Below, piece by piece: positions 25,501 through 35,978 of a stretch of 64,000 nt of DNA (positions are counted from its first letter, which is position 1; each line of letters begins with the position of its first letter). The notes below the pieces were generated by a model that saw nothing but the letters and a program-made list of their open reading frames with translations, searched no databases and was not told the DNA's origin. The position numbers were made by a program, and so were the translations under genes. This stretch comes from Streblospio benedicti. Lineage: Eukaryota > Annelida > Polychaeta > Spionida > Spionidae. The stretch is from contig CM032659.1 of assembly GCA_019095985.1 (NCBI GenBank), positions 31,894,614 to 31,958,613 on the forward strand. The letters are read 5' to 3'.

Positions 25501-26750
25501 TATTTACACTTTAAAAGAGAATACCGCCTACCTTCATAAAGAGACCACCTGGCTATTGAGAGTAATTGAAATCTGACATCGGGGCTATTTTAATAATTGA
25601 TACAGAGGTTTTACTGTATATACTTGAAGTAGATGTATTAGCAAAAGATCTAATTGAAATCTTTGACATATTGTTATGTTGCCCGCAGGTCAAAGAAAGC
25701 ATTTATTTTCACATGTAGGCATGGGCTTAGAATAAATCCGCCAAGGATAGACATCCACGTGTGTTAAAATCATTTCTACATAATGTAAAGTTTAACTTGT
25801 CTATGATCAAGTTATGAGACATGCACGTATACATCATATGATAATTATCAAAAATATGTTAGGTAAATTTTATGAATATTCATGAATTTTGAAATTGAAA
25901 TTAATATTGATAAAGTAGATCAAGCTCTTTGTTGTAAAAGGTTCACCGAACGGCAGCAATAAAAAAAGGAAAAAAAAAGAATTGTACTTAGAAACTATAG
26001 TTGATTAACTTATTATACAAAGACGTCAATTTACGATTCTAACCCTGCTAACTTTCACGGCATTTTATAGCTAGATGTATGTGAAACAAGTGGAACTTAA
26101 TCATGACAAGCAATTAGTTGAAGGTTAGGCATGATGCATAACTTTTTCGCCCTTCAAATTTAAATGAATTATAAATTAAACAGACCCCCTACTTAAACAC
26201 TGTTCAAGACAGTCCTGTGCTAGCTGTTAAACAGGGTATAAGCAGAAAAGCAGATTTTAAGAATTACAGAACATTAAAGTGCCCCCTGTCCATGGTATTA
26301 TCTAATATTCGCCACAAAGTCTGCCGGGCATGACAACCATATATAGATACAATCGCGTAACGCCCAGTATTATTCATGGAGGTGAATTGAAGTAAGCCCA
26401 TTTAAGTCTGCCCCGAAAGTAAAGCTCTGCTGATTTTGTTGTAAACAACACCCCGTGTGGGCTACTGTTTCAATACCTGTATACAAAACTTGACCATTAA
26501 TTGCGTAATGACCAATTGTGGTGTTAGTCATTCACTGGCCACCCTCATGTCCCCTGATCGGAATGACTTGGTGTATTTCATGGGGTTGGCTTCAGTCTCA
26601 AACCGGTTCTTCCCCGTTGCACACGTTGAATAGATTCAATAGGTAGTCGGGGTTTTTAAATTCATATTCAGACACTATATTGCGGCCTGTGAAAGTAAAC
26701 ATAGCAGCAGCCTATATGGAGGTTGGATATAGCTAGGCAAGAGAGAAATC
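22568..26750. other. Divergent spacer between the SH3BP5-like and astacin-like genes
   Basis: AT-rich. It should contain the promoters of both genes. The 22942/22941 TAG|GTAAGT on the minus strand is a plausible donor for a 5' UTR exon of the SH3BP5-like gene. One GACCACC repeat copy lies at 25432-25621. No other gene was seen; the open frame at 25238-25576 overlaps the repeat and is judged spurious. No clear TATA box could be assigned. Confidence 0.5.
25432..25621. repeat. GACCACC dispersed repeat, copy 4
   Basis: Contains AAGACCACCTCTATATTGAGACC, CAATAAGACCATG, CATAAAGAGACCACCTGGCTATTGAGAG (in pieces) and a GAGGTTTTACTGTATA end. It has the same order of words as the copy at 63554-63733. 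Confidence 0.65.
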
Positions 26751-29700
26751 ATGGGATTTGTTTCAAAACTTCTTCTAAATACTGTTAAAATGAAATGTCA
26801 TGTAGCAATTGCATTTTTTGTGCTTGTTGGAATAGTAGTAACTTGTGATGCGTATGATATGTTTCCTACAAGGGATAGTTCGAAGGCCATGGATAGGGAG
26901 ACGAGGGCTTGTTATGAGAATTATATAAAAGACGTTCTAACCTATGAGTATGGACAAAACGCACAGGATTTCCGATTGGATTGGGAACCCAAGCATGTGA
27001 TGATACCGTTAGAACTATGCCAGCGACTGAAATCCAGCCTAGAAAACAAGCGGAAGAAGAGAAGTTTTGGTCTGAACTTTGACATATTTCCCAGTAGAAA
27101 ATGGCCTACAACAATTCTATACAAACAAAACGATGCGTCGTTTACGACGACAGAAAGAGAGAACTTGAACAAGGCGCGGGCAGTCATATCTGAACACTCG
27201 TGCATGGCGTTTGAGAGGAGGGATTACGACACTCCTTTGACTGACATCCACTTGGAGTTTGTGAAGGATACCACTAGTTGTACTTCCTGGATCGGCACTC
27301 TACCCAAGGGACCAAACGACATCGTAAAAGCCCAGCCAATATACTTGACCGAGTTTTGCATTGAGTTCTACTATGAGACTGTTCACCAGATCCTGCATGC
27401 ACTGGGCTTCTGGCACGAATTCCAGCGCCAAGACCGAGAGACGTACGTCAATGTCACTATGGCTAACCTACCCCAGGCCGAGGTGGGCAATTTTAGGCGA
27501 TTCACGGAGAAGGAGATTCAGCTTGTTGACACACACGGCACAGTGTTTGATTGGGCCTCCATCATGAATCTCGACCCACTTCAATATTCAGTCAACCAAC
27601 TGCCAACTACTCGACCTCAGCCACAATTCAGCCTCTATGAGAAGACGCTGGGGCAGCGCGTAGAGCTCAGCTTCTACGACGTGCAGGGCTTGAACAGCGC
27701 CTACTGCTCTGAGGTCTGCACGAGCCCCACGTCCCAGCCGTGCCAAAACGGTGGCTACCAGAACGTGAAGAAGTGCAATGAGTGCATCTGCCCGTCCGGA
27801 TTCGGCGGAGCCTTCTGCGAGGCATACGAGGGCAACGCCGGGTCCGACTGCGGTCCCCAGAGGCTGGAGGCCACCGGGAAGTGGCAGAGCTTGTTCTCGC
27901 CGGGATACAACGCCAACGGCAACCCCCCGTGCGCGGCCAACGGCAAGGGCTCTTACCCCAACAAGCAGGCGTGCACGTATCTCGTCTCGGCGTCTGACAG
28001 CAACACGGTGGAGGTCCAGTTCAAGGGCGATTTCGGCGTGTACAGCAAGAGCAGCAGCAGCTGCTCGTCTCACTGGGTCGAGGTGCGCACGGAGACGGAC
28101 AAGACGGCCACGGGGCCGCGCTTCTGTGGCACGGACACGCCACAGGCGGCTCTGTTGAGTCAGGACGAGATGGCGATGATCCTGTTTCGCTCCAATTGGA
28201 CCGAGGACGACTGCACCAAGCGCAGAGGCTTTGAGATTATCTACAGAGAACGGGGCGCTTGCGACGGGGTGGATTGTAACGACGGCACGTGTCGTGGAGG
28301 GGTGTGCACGTGCCCGACGGGGTACTCGGGGAGTAGGTGTGAGATCACCCCCGATCCATGCAACTCGTTCCCGTGTCTCAATGGAGGAACTTGTCAGCGA
28401 GACAATGGGAACTTCGTGTGCACGTGCCGTGATTTTTACAGTGGCAGCACGTGTCAGGTATACGACAACCCGTGCGACCCCCAGCCGTGCCTCAACTCAG
28501 GAGTATGCTCCCCTTCTGCCACTGGCGATTACAGCTGTTCTTGCCCTACTGGATACGCTGGACAAAGATGCCAGACGGTGATAGACTTCTGCAGTCCAAT
28601 CAACCCATGTCTCAATGGTGGAACTTGTACGGGTAAACTAGGAGGGTTCGATTGTAGCTGTCGTTTTGGGTATAGTGGAGTGAGGTGTGAAATTGTAGTC
28701 AATTTGTGCAGCCCAAATAATCCTTGTAAGAATGGTGCGAATTGCATTCCACAAGCGGGTAGCTTTACGTGTTCGTGTGTTAATGGGTTTTCGGGTACTC
28801 TTTGCGAGACTCCGCCTGACCCTTGTAAGTCCAACCCCTGCGCCCAGGGCACGTGCTTACAGGTGCCCGGGGGCGGGTACCGTTGCTCATGCTCCCCACA
28901 GTGGACAGGCCAAAACTGCAACGTGTTTATAAATCCTTGCAATTCAAGTCCGTGTGTCAGGGGAGTTTGTTCGCAAGAAGGAAGCGGATTTAGATGCACA
29001 TGTCCTCCCGGTTATACTGGACCATTGTGTCAGACTGAAATCAACCCGTGTCTCTCCAGTCCCTGTGGTTTTGGTACCTGCCAGAATTCAGGAAATGGCC
29101 AGTTCACGTGCATCTGCCCGCCAGGGTATTCAGGAAGTACGTGTACCGAGGCCAATCCGTGTGACCCCAACCCGTGCCTCAATGCAGGCACCTGCCAGCG
29201 TCTCAACCCTCCCAACACCTATCGCTGCCAGTGTCGAGCTGGGTTCGTCGGAACAAACTGCCAGCAAGTGGTCAACCCGTGCGAGTCAAATCCTTGCAGA
29301 AATGGCGCCACTTGCGTTAACCAGAATGACGGCAAATACATGTGCTACTGCACACCAGGGTGGAACCGTCCGATATGCGCCACCCCATCGTGCGACATCA
29401 ATCCTTGTTTGAATGGTGGAACATGTTATCCAATTGGCACCTCATTCATCGCTTGCAACTGTCGCTCTGGTTATTCTGGCTCTCGTTGTGAAGAGCTCAA
29501 TCTCTGCGAACCCAACCCATGTCCCCGAAACGCTGTCTGTAATCCAATAAAGAACGGCTGGTTGTGTGACGATAAGTGCTATCCGGAACCGTGTCAAAAC
29601 GGCGGAGAATGCAGTAACACAGGAGATGGAACCAGTCCAGGCTACACGTGTTCCTGTCCCGAGGGTTTCAGGGGCCCTCGATGTGAAGACTCCATAACCC

Positions 29701-30413
29701 CAGATCCCTGTGCCTCCAATCCTTGCAAGAATTACGGCACCTGCTACACCACATCTCCATTCACGTTCCAGTGCCAATGTCGTCCGCCATTCTCGGGACC
29801 AACGTGCGACACCACGCACCCATGCCGTGTCAACCAGTGCTACAACGGGGGCACGTGCACCGCGACCCCGGGCGGCGGGGGGTACACGTGCCAGTGCACG
29901 GAGGGCCAGTCAGGTCCGCACTGCGAGTACGGCCCGTGCTTCTCGTCCCCTTGCCAGAACGGCGGCATCTGCGTGGACAAGGGCTCCAGCTACTCGTGCG
30001 TCTGCTCGTCGTACTACTTCGGCGATCGCTGCGAGCTGCAGAAGCAGAGCTCCCCGTGCGGCGCGTGCACGTCCCGGCCCGGAGAGACTCAGAAGCCGTG
30101 CGTGGACCAGAGCCAGTTGCACTCCTTCATCGTGCCCAGAACCTCGTGCAGGCGGTGGAGCTGGTGGCGCAATGTCTGCGAGCACTCGTGCAGCGTGGAG
30201 AGCTGCCCCAAGCCCTTCTGCTGCCCGTCCACGACCAGTGGCGACCCCGTCGAGCTGGTCACCCAGTTTAGCTCGAGTGGCGCGTCGTACTTCTGCATGG
30301 TGACCGGCTGTCGAGACAAGGTCCGCTATTACACGACGCACACGACTCACGACAGATGCTCGGCGCTCAGGTACAACAAGTACTGCAAGGAGTACGACTA
30401 CAGGAACTGCTAG
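26751..30413 (+). CDS. Secreted astacin-like pseudoprotease with CUB and ~16 EGF repeats, intronless
   Basis: A single 1220-residue frame. A hydrophobic signal peptide (best from the second Met, residue 14, to about CDA, 32-34) leads a prodomain ending at a furin-type site KRKKR (100-104). An astacin domain follows (about 105-320) with HQILHALGFWHE at 212-223. The three zinc His are present, but the catalytic Glu of HExxH is Gln213. The Met-turn is SIMNL (270-274) rather than SxMHY, so the fifth ligand Tyr is lost. Then come an EGF (about 320-356), a CUB domain (about 367-499), about 16 EGF modules (about 503-1095, several of CxNGGxC type) and a Cys-rich 125-residue tail. Family members cleave matrix or growth-factor regulators; this one is probably non-catalytic and acts as a binding or matrix protein (inference). 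It has no introns, unlike all other host genes in the window, and the EGF part is GC-rich. Confidence 0.9.
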   Translation: MGFVSKLLLNTVKMKCHVAIAFFVLVGIVVTCDAYDMFPTRDSSKAMDRETRACYENYIKDVLTYEYGQNAQDFRLDWEPKHVMIPLELCQRLKSSLENKRKKRSFGLNFDIFPSRKWPTTILYKQNDASFTTTERENLNKARAVISEHSCMAFERRDYDTPLTDIHLEFVKDTTSCTSWIGTLPKGPNDIVKAQPIYLTEFCIEFYYETVHQILHALGFWHEFQRQDRETYVNVTMANLPQAEVGNFRRFTEKEIQLVDTHGTVFDWASIMNLDPLQYSVNQLPTTRPQPQFSLYEKTLGQRVELSFYDVQGLNSAYCSEVCTSPTSQPCQNGGYQNVKKCNECICPSGFGGAFCEAYEGNAGSDCGPQRLEATGKWQSLFSPGYNANGNPPCAANGKGSYPNKQACTYLVSASDSNTVEVQFKGDFGVYSKSSSSCSSHWVEVRTETDKTATGPRFCGTDTPQAALLSQDEMAMILFRSNWTEDDCTKRRGFEIIYRERGACDGVDCNDGTCRGGVCTCPTGYSGSRCEITPDPCNSFPCLNGGTCQRDNGNFVCTCRDFYSGSTCQVYDNPCDPQPCLNSGVCSPSATGDYSCSCPTGYAGQRCQTVIDFCSPINPCLNGGTCTGKLGGFDCSCRFGYSGVRCEIVVNLCSPNNPCKNGANCIPQAGSFTCSCVNGFSGTLCETPPDPCKSNPCAQGTCLQVPGGGYRCSCSPQWTGQNCNVFINPCNSSPCVRGVCSQEGSGFRCTCPPGYTGPLCQTEINPCLSSPCGFGTCQNSGNGQFTCICPPGYSGSTCTEANPCDPNPCLNAGTCQRLNPPNTYRCQCRAGFVGTNCQQVVNPCESNPCRNGATCVNQNDGKYMCYCTPGWNRPICATPSCDINPCLNGGTCYPIGTSFIACNCRSGYSGSRCEELNLCEPNPCPRNAVCNPIKNGWLCDDKCYPEPCQNGGECSNTGDGTSPGYTCSCPEGFRGPRCEDSITPDPCASNPCKNYGTCYTTSPFTFQCQCRPPFSGPTCDTTHPCRVNQCYNGGTCTATPGGGGYTCQCTEGQSGPHCEYGPCFSSPCQNGGICVDKGSSYSCVCSSYYFGDRCELQKQSSPCGACTSRPGETQKPCVDQSQLHSFIVPRTSCRRWSWWRNVCEHSCSVESCPKPFCCPSTTSGDPVELVTQFSSSGASYFCMVTGCRDKVRYYTTHTTHDRCSALRYNKYCKEYDYRNC

Positions 30414-30447
30414 CCACGGCGGGTTCCATAGGGCTGTGCTTTTATGG

Positions 30448-30634
30448 GAGATAGGCAGATCCGGGGCGGGGCGGGGGGATTGCGTCCGCTTATCCAACAA
30501 AAATATTTTATTTTCATAGTTTTTTTTTGTTCTGTTCTTTTTGCATGTTCTCTATGGGTGGCGCGTTGGAAAACCATGAGATCCCTTAAGTGCCAGTGCC
30601 CCCCATTTTTCTTAAAATCTGGATCTGCCTTCAA
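30448..30634. repeat. AGGCAGATCC foldback element, copy 1, in 3' UTR of the astacin-like gene
   Basis: ATAGGCAGATCCGG at the left and TCTGGATCTGCCT at the right are inverted ends around a G/C-rich centre. Similar elements lie at 53080-53256 and 56201-56362. Confidence 0.6.
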
Positions 30635-33600
30635 TGTAGTGGATCTTAAAAAGCATTTTACCAGGATATAGGCATGGCAAGATTAGGGTAAACACAGCGA
30701 TATGGACACGAATAGTATGTGATGGTGGTCTCTAAAAATGTTATTATTTGTATTGCATTGTTGTTTACCTTTGTGTAAGAAGAGTGTTCATATCAAAATA
30801 ATATTCAACGTGTATTCAATAATATTTTAAAAGGACAGTGGTATATTAACAAAGAGGAAATAACTAAAGAAACGTAATTAAAAAGAAAAATAGCTTATCA
30901 GGCAGTGCATGGTGAGACTATTTTACTCTTGTGCTGTGACGAAACGTGTTATTTATGTTATTTATGCACCTTGATAATGGACCCGTATTTTCCTTCCTTT
31001 TTCATGCATTTCTTTAGCCATCTATTAATATCAAACATATGTAAGTAAATATTGTTGCGTGTGATTTGTGCTTGATATTTGTGTGATGTTCAAGATGTGT
31101 AAGCTGGAAGAATATATTTATATAATGTGTTAATTTCTAATGCAGTGTAAACAATACGTTGTACAATTTCCTGTCTTTGTCAATGGGAAACAGTACAAAT
31201 ATTTATACAATGTATAGCTCTAGTAGAAGTAGCATGAATGTTTTTGTGTAAGTTCCTGCCAAAACTCTTTCCATTTATTGAAAGAAAGTTCAATGTTCTT
31301 ACTTTTAAAAGAAAGAAACGTCATATCACTCCCCCTATTCTCATTTTCCCTTAGTTTTATGGCATGATAAGTGGTAACCTAGACGAATAAATATGTAGCA
31401 AGAAACGAACAATATCTATAATTAAATTAATGTGTTTTTCCATAGTTTTTTCCGGTTCAGTCGTACATTATTTATGCTGGAGTCAAACATTATCAATCAT
31501 TGAAGCCGACTGTTCTATGATAGTAGTTTGTTCGCAACAATCACGTTGTCTGTGATAAATATTCAGGACGGAATGACTGGGGCTTAAGACCCTTGAATAT
31601 TTTACCAGGATGATAATGTGATATGATAAAGTGGACACGAACGAAGTGATGTAGAATCCCTAGATGTGTAATATGTTCAGCAAACTTTGTTTATGGTACA
31701 ACATTTCAATTTTCTTTCTTCGGGAAAGAACACGGTAATTACTGATAATAGCCCCCTTGTTTTGCACTTAAAATGCTTATTTTGTACTAGTATATTGGTC
31801 TTATTTATTCACATGATTATTTAGAATAACTGCAGATTGTTTGCACTGTATGTACTAGGCTATCATCAGGACACATTTTGGAAATAAAATGTAGACTAAA
31901 TCACGAATTCCTATTTGTTTTAACTGCCTGTGTGGGGTTTTAATATCATATTCATCAACATGAAGTATAAGTCAAGGCCCGATGAATTACATTAATATTA
32001 TTTTACAATGTTTTTTGATTGATGACATTGCATCAAACCGTTTTTTGACAAGAGGCAAAGAGCTGACAGAAGTTGTAATCGACTTCATTGATATAGCAGA
32101 TAAGTTCAGGGTTTGTCCCTGGGAGGTCAATGTAACGAAAGATTGTCAATACTGTAACATCGGCACATTCATTTATAACATGACACTACATTTAATATCA
32201 ATCGCATTGTTGAATGTTGAAGTTCTCTATGCTCTACCTATGCATGAAAAGCCAAACTTAGAAGACTATTTATAAATACATGTATATGTACATTGTACAT
32301 TGGCCACTTTATCTTACTACGAATTAACTTAACAATAACCAAATTATGCCAACATGTTCACTGTCAACTCAAGTGTCTAGCCAGCAGCCAGAATTTCTTA
32401 TATTAGGGGAAATCAATTAAATGCGAGCGCACACATTTTTATAGCTTTGTCTGCTCTTCACTATTTTGATTGAATGGATTTAAAATCTCATAAATCTTAT
32501 AAAACGCATTACACGTATCAAAAGATAAGTTAAAAGTATGCTGTTAGTGGGAATAAATCTGCTTGGGAAAATAGAACACATTATATTTGGACACAGGAAA
32601 CTCACCATGATAATTCATATTGTTAGTATGATATCCAAAGATTAGTGGATTTATCCCCCGGAATCTTAAAAATTCATTTTCTATTAAAATATAGAATAAA
32701 TTTTGTAAGAAAGCATTTCTATGGATAAAGAAACTTGAATAATCTGAGTATGCAATCAAAAGTCCAACAGGAAACCAAGGCCACATAAAGATTATCAACT
32801 CTGCCAATGTTATTTATGACTGGAGAGAGGCCAATTAACCAGTCATCAGAAGTGCATGGCTTGCTAAGAATACTCCTCCCATACTATTTTTGTATAAATC
32901 ACACTCTTTGAAATGCATCACTATAATTGGATAGATTTTTTTCCAATCAAAATAAACAAATAAAAAAATTAAGTCACAGTTTATTCAATAAAATATTATA
33001 CAACAGAATACTGACAGAACAATAACAGAAATATCCAAGCTAATGACTGGTTTCATAGAAATGAAAAATACTTGTAGTTCAACCAAGGATAATATAGTCT
33101 ACATTTATCCTGTATGGTTAAACATAAATCAAAGAAAGTAGGAAATCCTTAATACAACAAAAATAGTTAAAATTTTGATGTAAGTAATCAATTCTCAACA
33201 CTGTGACCTATACTCTTACATTAGTTTTCAGATCTCCAGTTCACAGCACAAAACTTTGCGCCGTACTCAGAATTTACTAAATCAACTGGTTTCCAAAATG
33301 AACAACCTTCACAGCTGACATTTTAAGACACAATCTGGGCCAAACAAGTTGCCTAAATGTGAAATCAACAAAATTGTTTACAATTCCATAAATTCATCAT
33401 TAATCAAATTAGGAATTAAAAATTCTAAAATTGTGTAGTTGTGGGAAAAATAAACTATACAAATGTAGTTTTAAAAGGCCAAAAACCTTACCACATACTA
33501 GCAAAAGATACCCATATAAATAAAAATCCCTCAACCTCCCAAACTCCCTCCAATTTAAACTTTAAATCTCACCGTGACATGTTATCTAACCCCAACATAC

Positions 33601-35978
33601 AAATCTTATTTTTTAACTTGTAATATTCATTACTGCCACATATTATACCAATGACTTCTACCCATATGTTCAAAAAAATTCCAATACCCAATCACCACAA
33701 TAATACTTACAGTAATGACAAAGTACAGATTTAAAACAAAATGTACAAGCACCATAACATACATAATTTAGAACGAAATGTACAAGCACCATTACATACA
33801 TACAATATGTCAATATGACATGAATAAATATCTCTATTAGAAAACTAAAATGCTATGTTATTGCGGAGATATTTTCTACCGACTTACAAAAACACTTTCT
33901 AAGTTTTTTTCTCTGTATACAGAAGAAAATATTGACAAATTAATCATGCAATATCTTTAACAATATCAACATTTACAGTTCACTATTTTACACTATATCA
34001 AGCTTTCATACTCAAAATTACAATAAATAACTGTATTTCATGTCATGAGAATTTAACCATAGATGTATTCAGAACATAGGACGAACAAAGTTAATATACA
34101 TAAATGTGAGTTTTCAAACTGACACATGACTAGAACGTCTGTGTGTGAAAAAGCGTCTTGAAAAGACGCCACTCGCATCTATTATTCCTCAGTTTTACAC
34201 TTTCTTTTGAGCTAAATTAAAGCAAAAAAACCTGACAGCTTTCGATCCCTCTTGGAATCTTAATCCGTCGACCATTCTGCCAGCGATGGTGATGTGACAG
34301 CATCGGTGGCAGACAGAATGTTGTGATAGACCAACAGGACAGTCTTATTACACAGATTGACAGACTGAGAACAATTCCCGAGAGAGAATTGAAAGCTCTA
34401 AAGATATTGCTTTAAATATAGATAAAACGAACGTGTAAAAGCAAAGAAAAAAACAAACACACAATCTGTTTAAAACATTGCAGCAAAAGTATTGATGTCG
34501 ACCATTGATAGAAATTCTTGATTATTGTTCTTTTGAAAGGACTAAAAACCAGCTCTATATTGAGCATGGTATATTCCTACAACATGCGTAAGAAGTTGTT
34601 GCTTGTATATATATAAAGACGCCTATACAAAAATAATATACATGACATTTTCCTCACTGCATGTTCTTATGTCCATAATGTTTTCTTAAAATCAAATCAC
34701 CATTTAAACCCACACATTTTAACCCACACATCTAAAAGTAACAAACACATTCGCACTTAAAGCAAATAACTGTTATTAAATTTAAAATACCCACTTTCCA
34801 GAATCAACAATCAGTATAACATTTACAACATCAAAAAAACATGAACATTGTATTTGATGTTATTTAATATAACACCAATTAATATTATCATACAATCAGT
34901 AACAAACAATAAATACATCATGAACGCACAATATTTGTGCACAAGAACTTTGCTTTGTAACATTGGAGATCTATGTAATAATTAGCTGTTCACAATAATA
35001 TTGTGTGAAAATGCAACCTCTAAGAAGAGTGGAATATTGAAATATTGTGATTCACCCATAATAATCAACAAGTACAAAAATAGACTGAAGCATTTGAATG
35101 CAAATGTATATCACAATATAACATTTTTATATAATAAGACCTAGGAAGTCATGTGTTTTGGCACCGTGTGAAGGTTAAAACTAGACCACAAAAAGTGTGA
35201 TACTACAGCTACACTGAAACGTGATCTAACTGTTTACAACATGATATTTTTTTAATCATAATGAAATGATTTCTAATATTGCCCTAAAAGTATTTTCATA
35301 TTATAAAAATATTTTTCTGCGCACGTATAAAATATTTGGAATCTTTAAAGTATGAAAAGAACATAAAAATATGATATTACAGACATGCAATAAAATAAAA
35401 CACCTTTCATTGCATGGAACGAATATTATGCACATAGCCATGAACACATACATAACTTGATATTTGATTAGACCAAAGCCTAATGAAATCACTACATGAA
35501 AATAATCTAACCACCTTAATAAGCCCTTAGCAAAAAGACAAATTTTCAGGCTAGCATTTTTACTCACTCATGACTCAAACTGAAATTCACATTTTAACTA
35601 TTCATCAAGGAAAAACTGAATAATAACGAATAAAGATTATGAACTCAAACCCTGTTTTCCCCTGGTTTTTTAAACATATAAAATTTAATCATTTTGAGAG
35701 TAACAGTAGCAGGACTATTTTGACAATCGTTGTTAAACTTGTAACTGTATAAGAATTTTGTAATTGAATTCCTTTTTCGACTTAAGACAAATAATAAGAA
35801 ATCAGTTAGAACGCAAGTTTTAAACTACTGATTTCTTGCCAAATGCTTATAAAGCTGCCTGCAACTGAACTTTGATTTTCTATGGAGAAGCAGCTGAATT
35901 ATTATTACATGCACCGAAGATATGAATTTGTTTAACACAATGAGAGATTTATGATGTAATGCAATTAATGAATCGATA
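30635..35978. other. Intergenic / UTR stretch between the astacin-like and SWEET genes
   Basis: AT-rich. AATAAA words near 31388 and 31884 could end the astacin-like transcript. The minus-strand AATAAA near 32980 could end a long SWEET 3' UTR. The open frames at 31982-32275, 32544-32807 and 35301-35567 show no recognisable domain and look like chance frames. No RNA gene was seen. Confidence 0.45.

Noticed and set aside
27588-30500. Several 60-197 residue open frames on both strands across the EGF region
   Set aside because: They are shadows of the high-GC, Cys-rich 1220-codon frame.
31982-32275. 97-residue open frame downstream of the astacin-like gene
   Set aside because: No recognisable features; codon content matches the AT-rich spacer.
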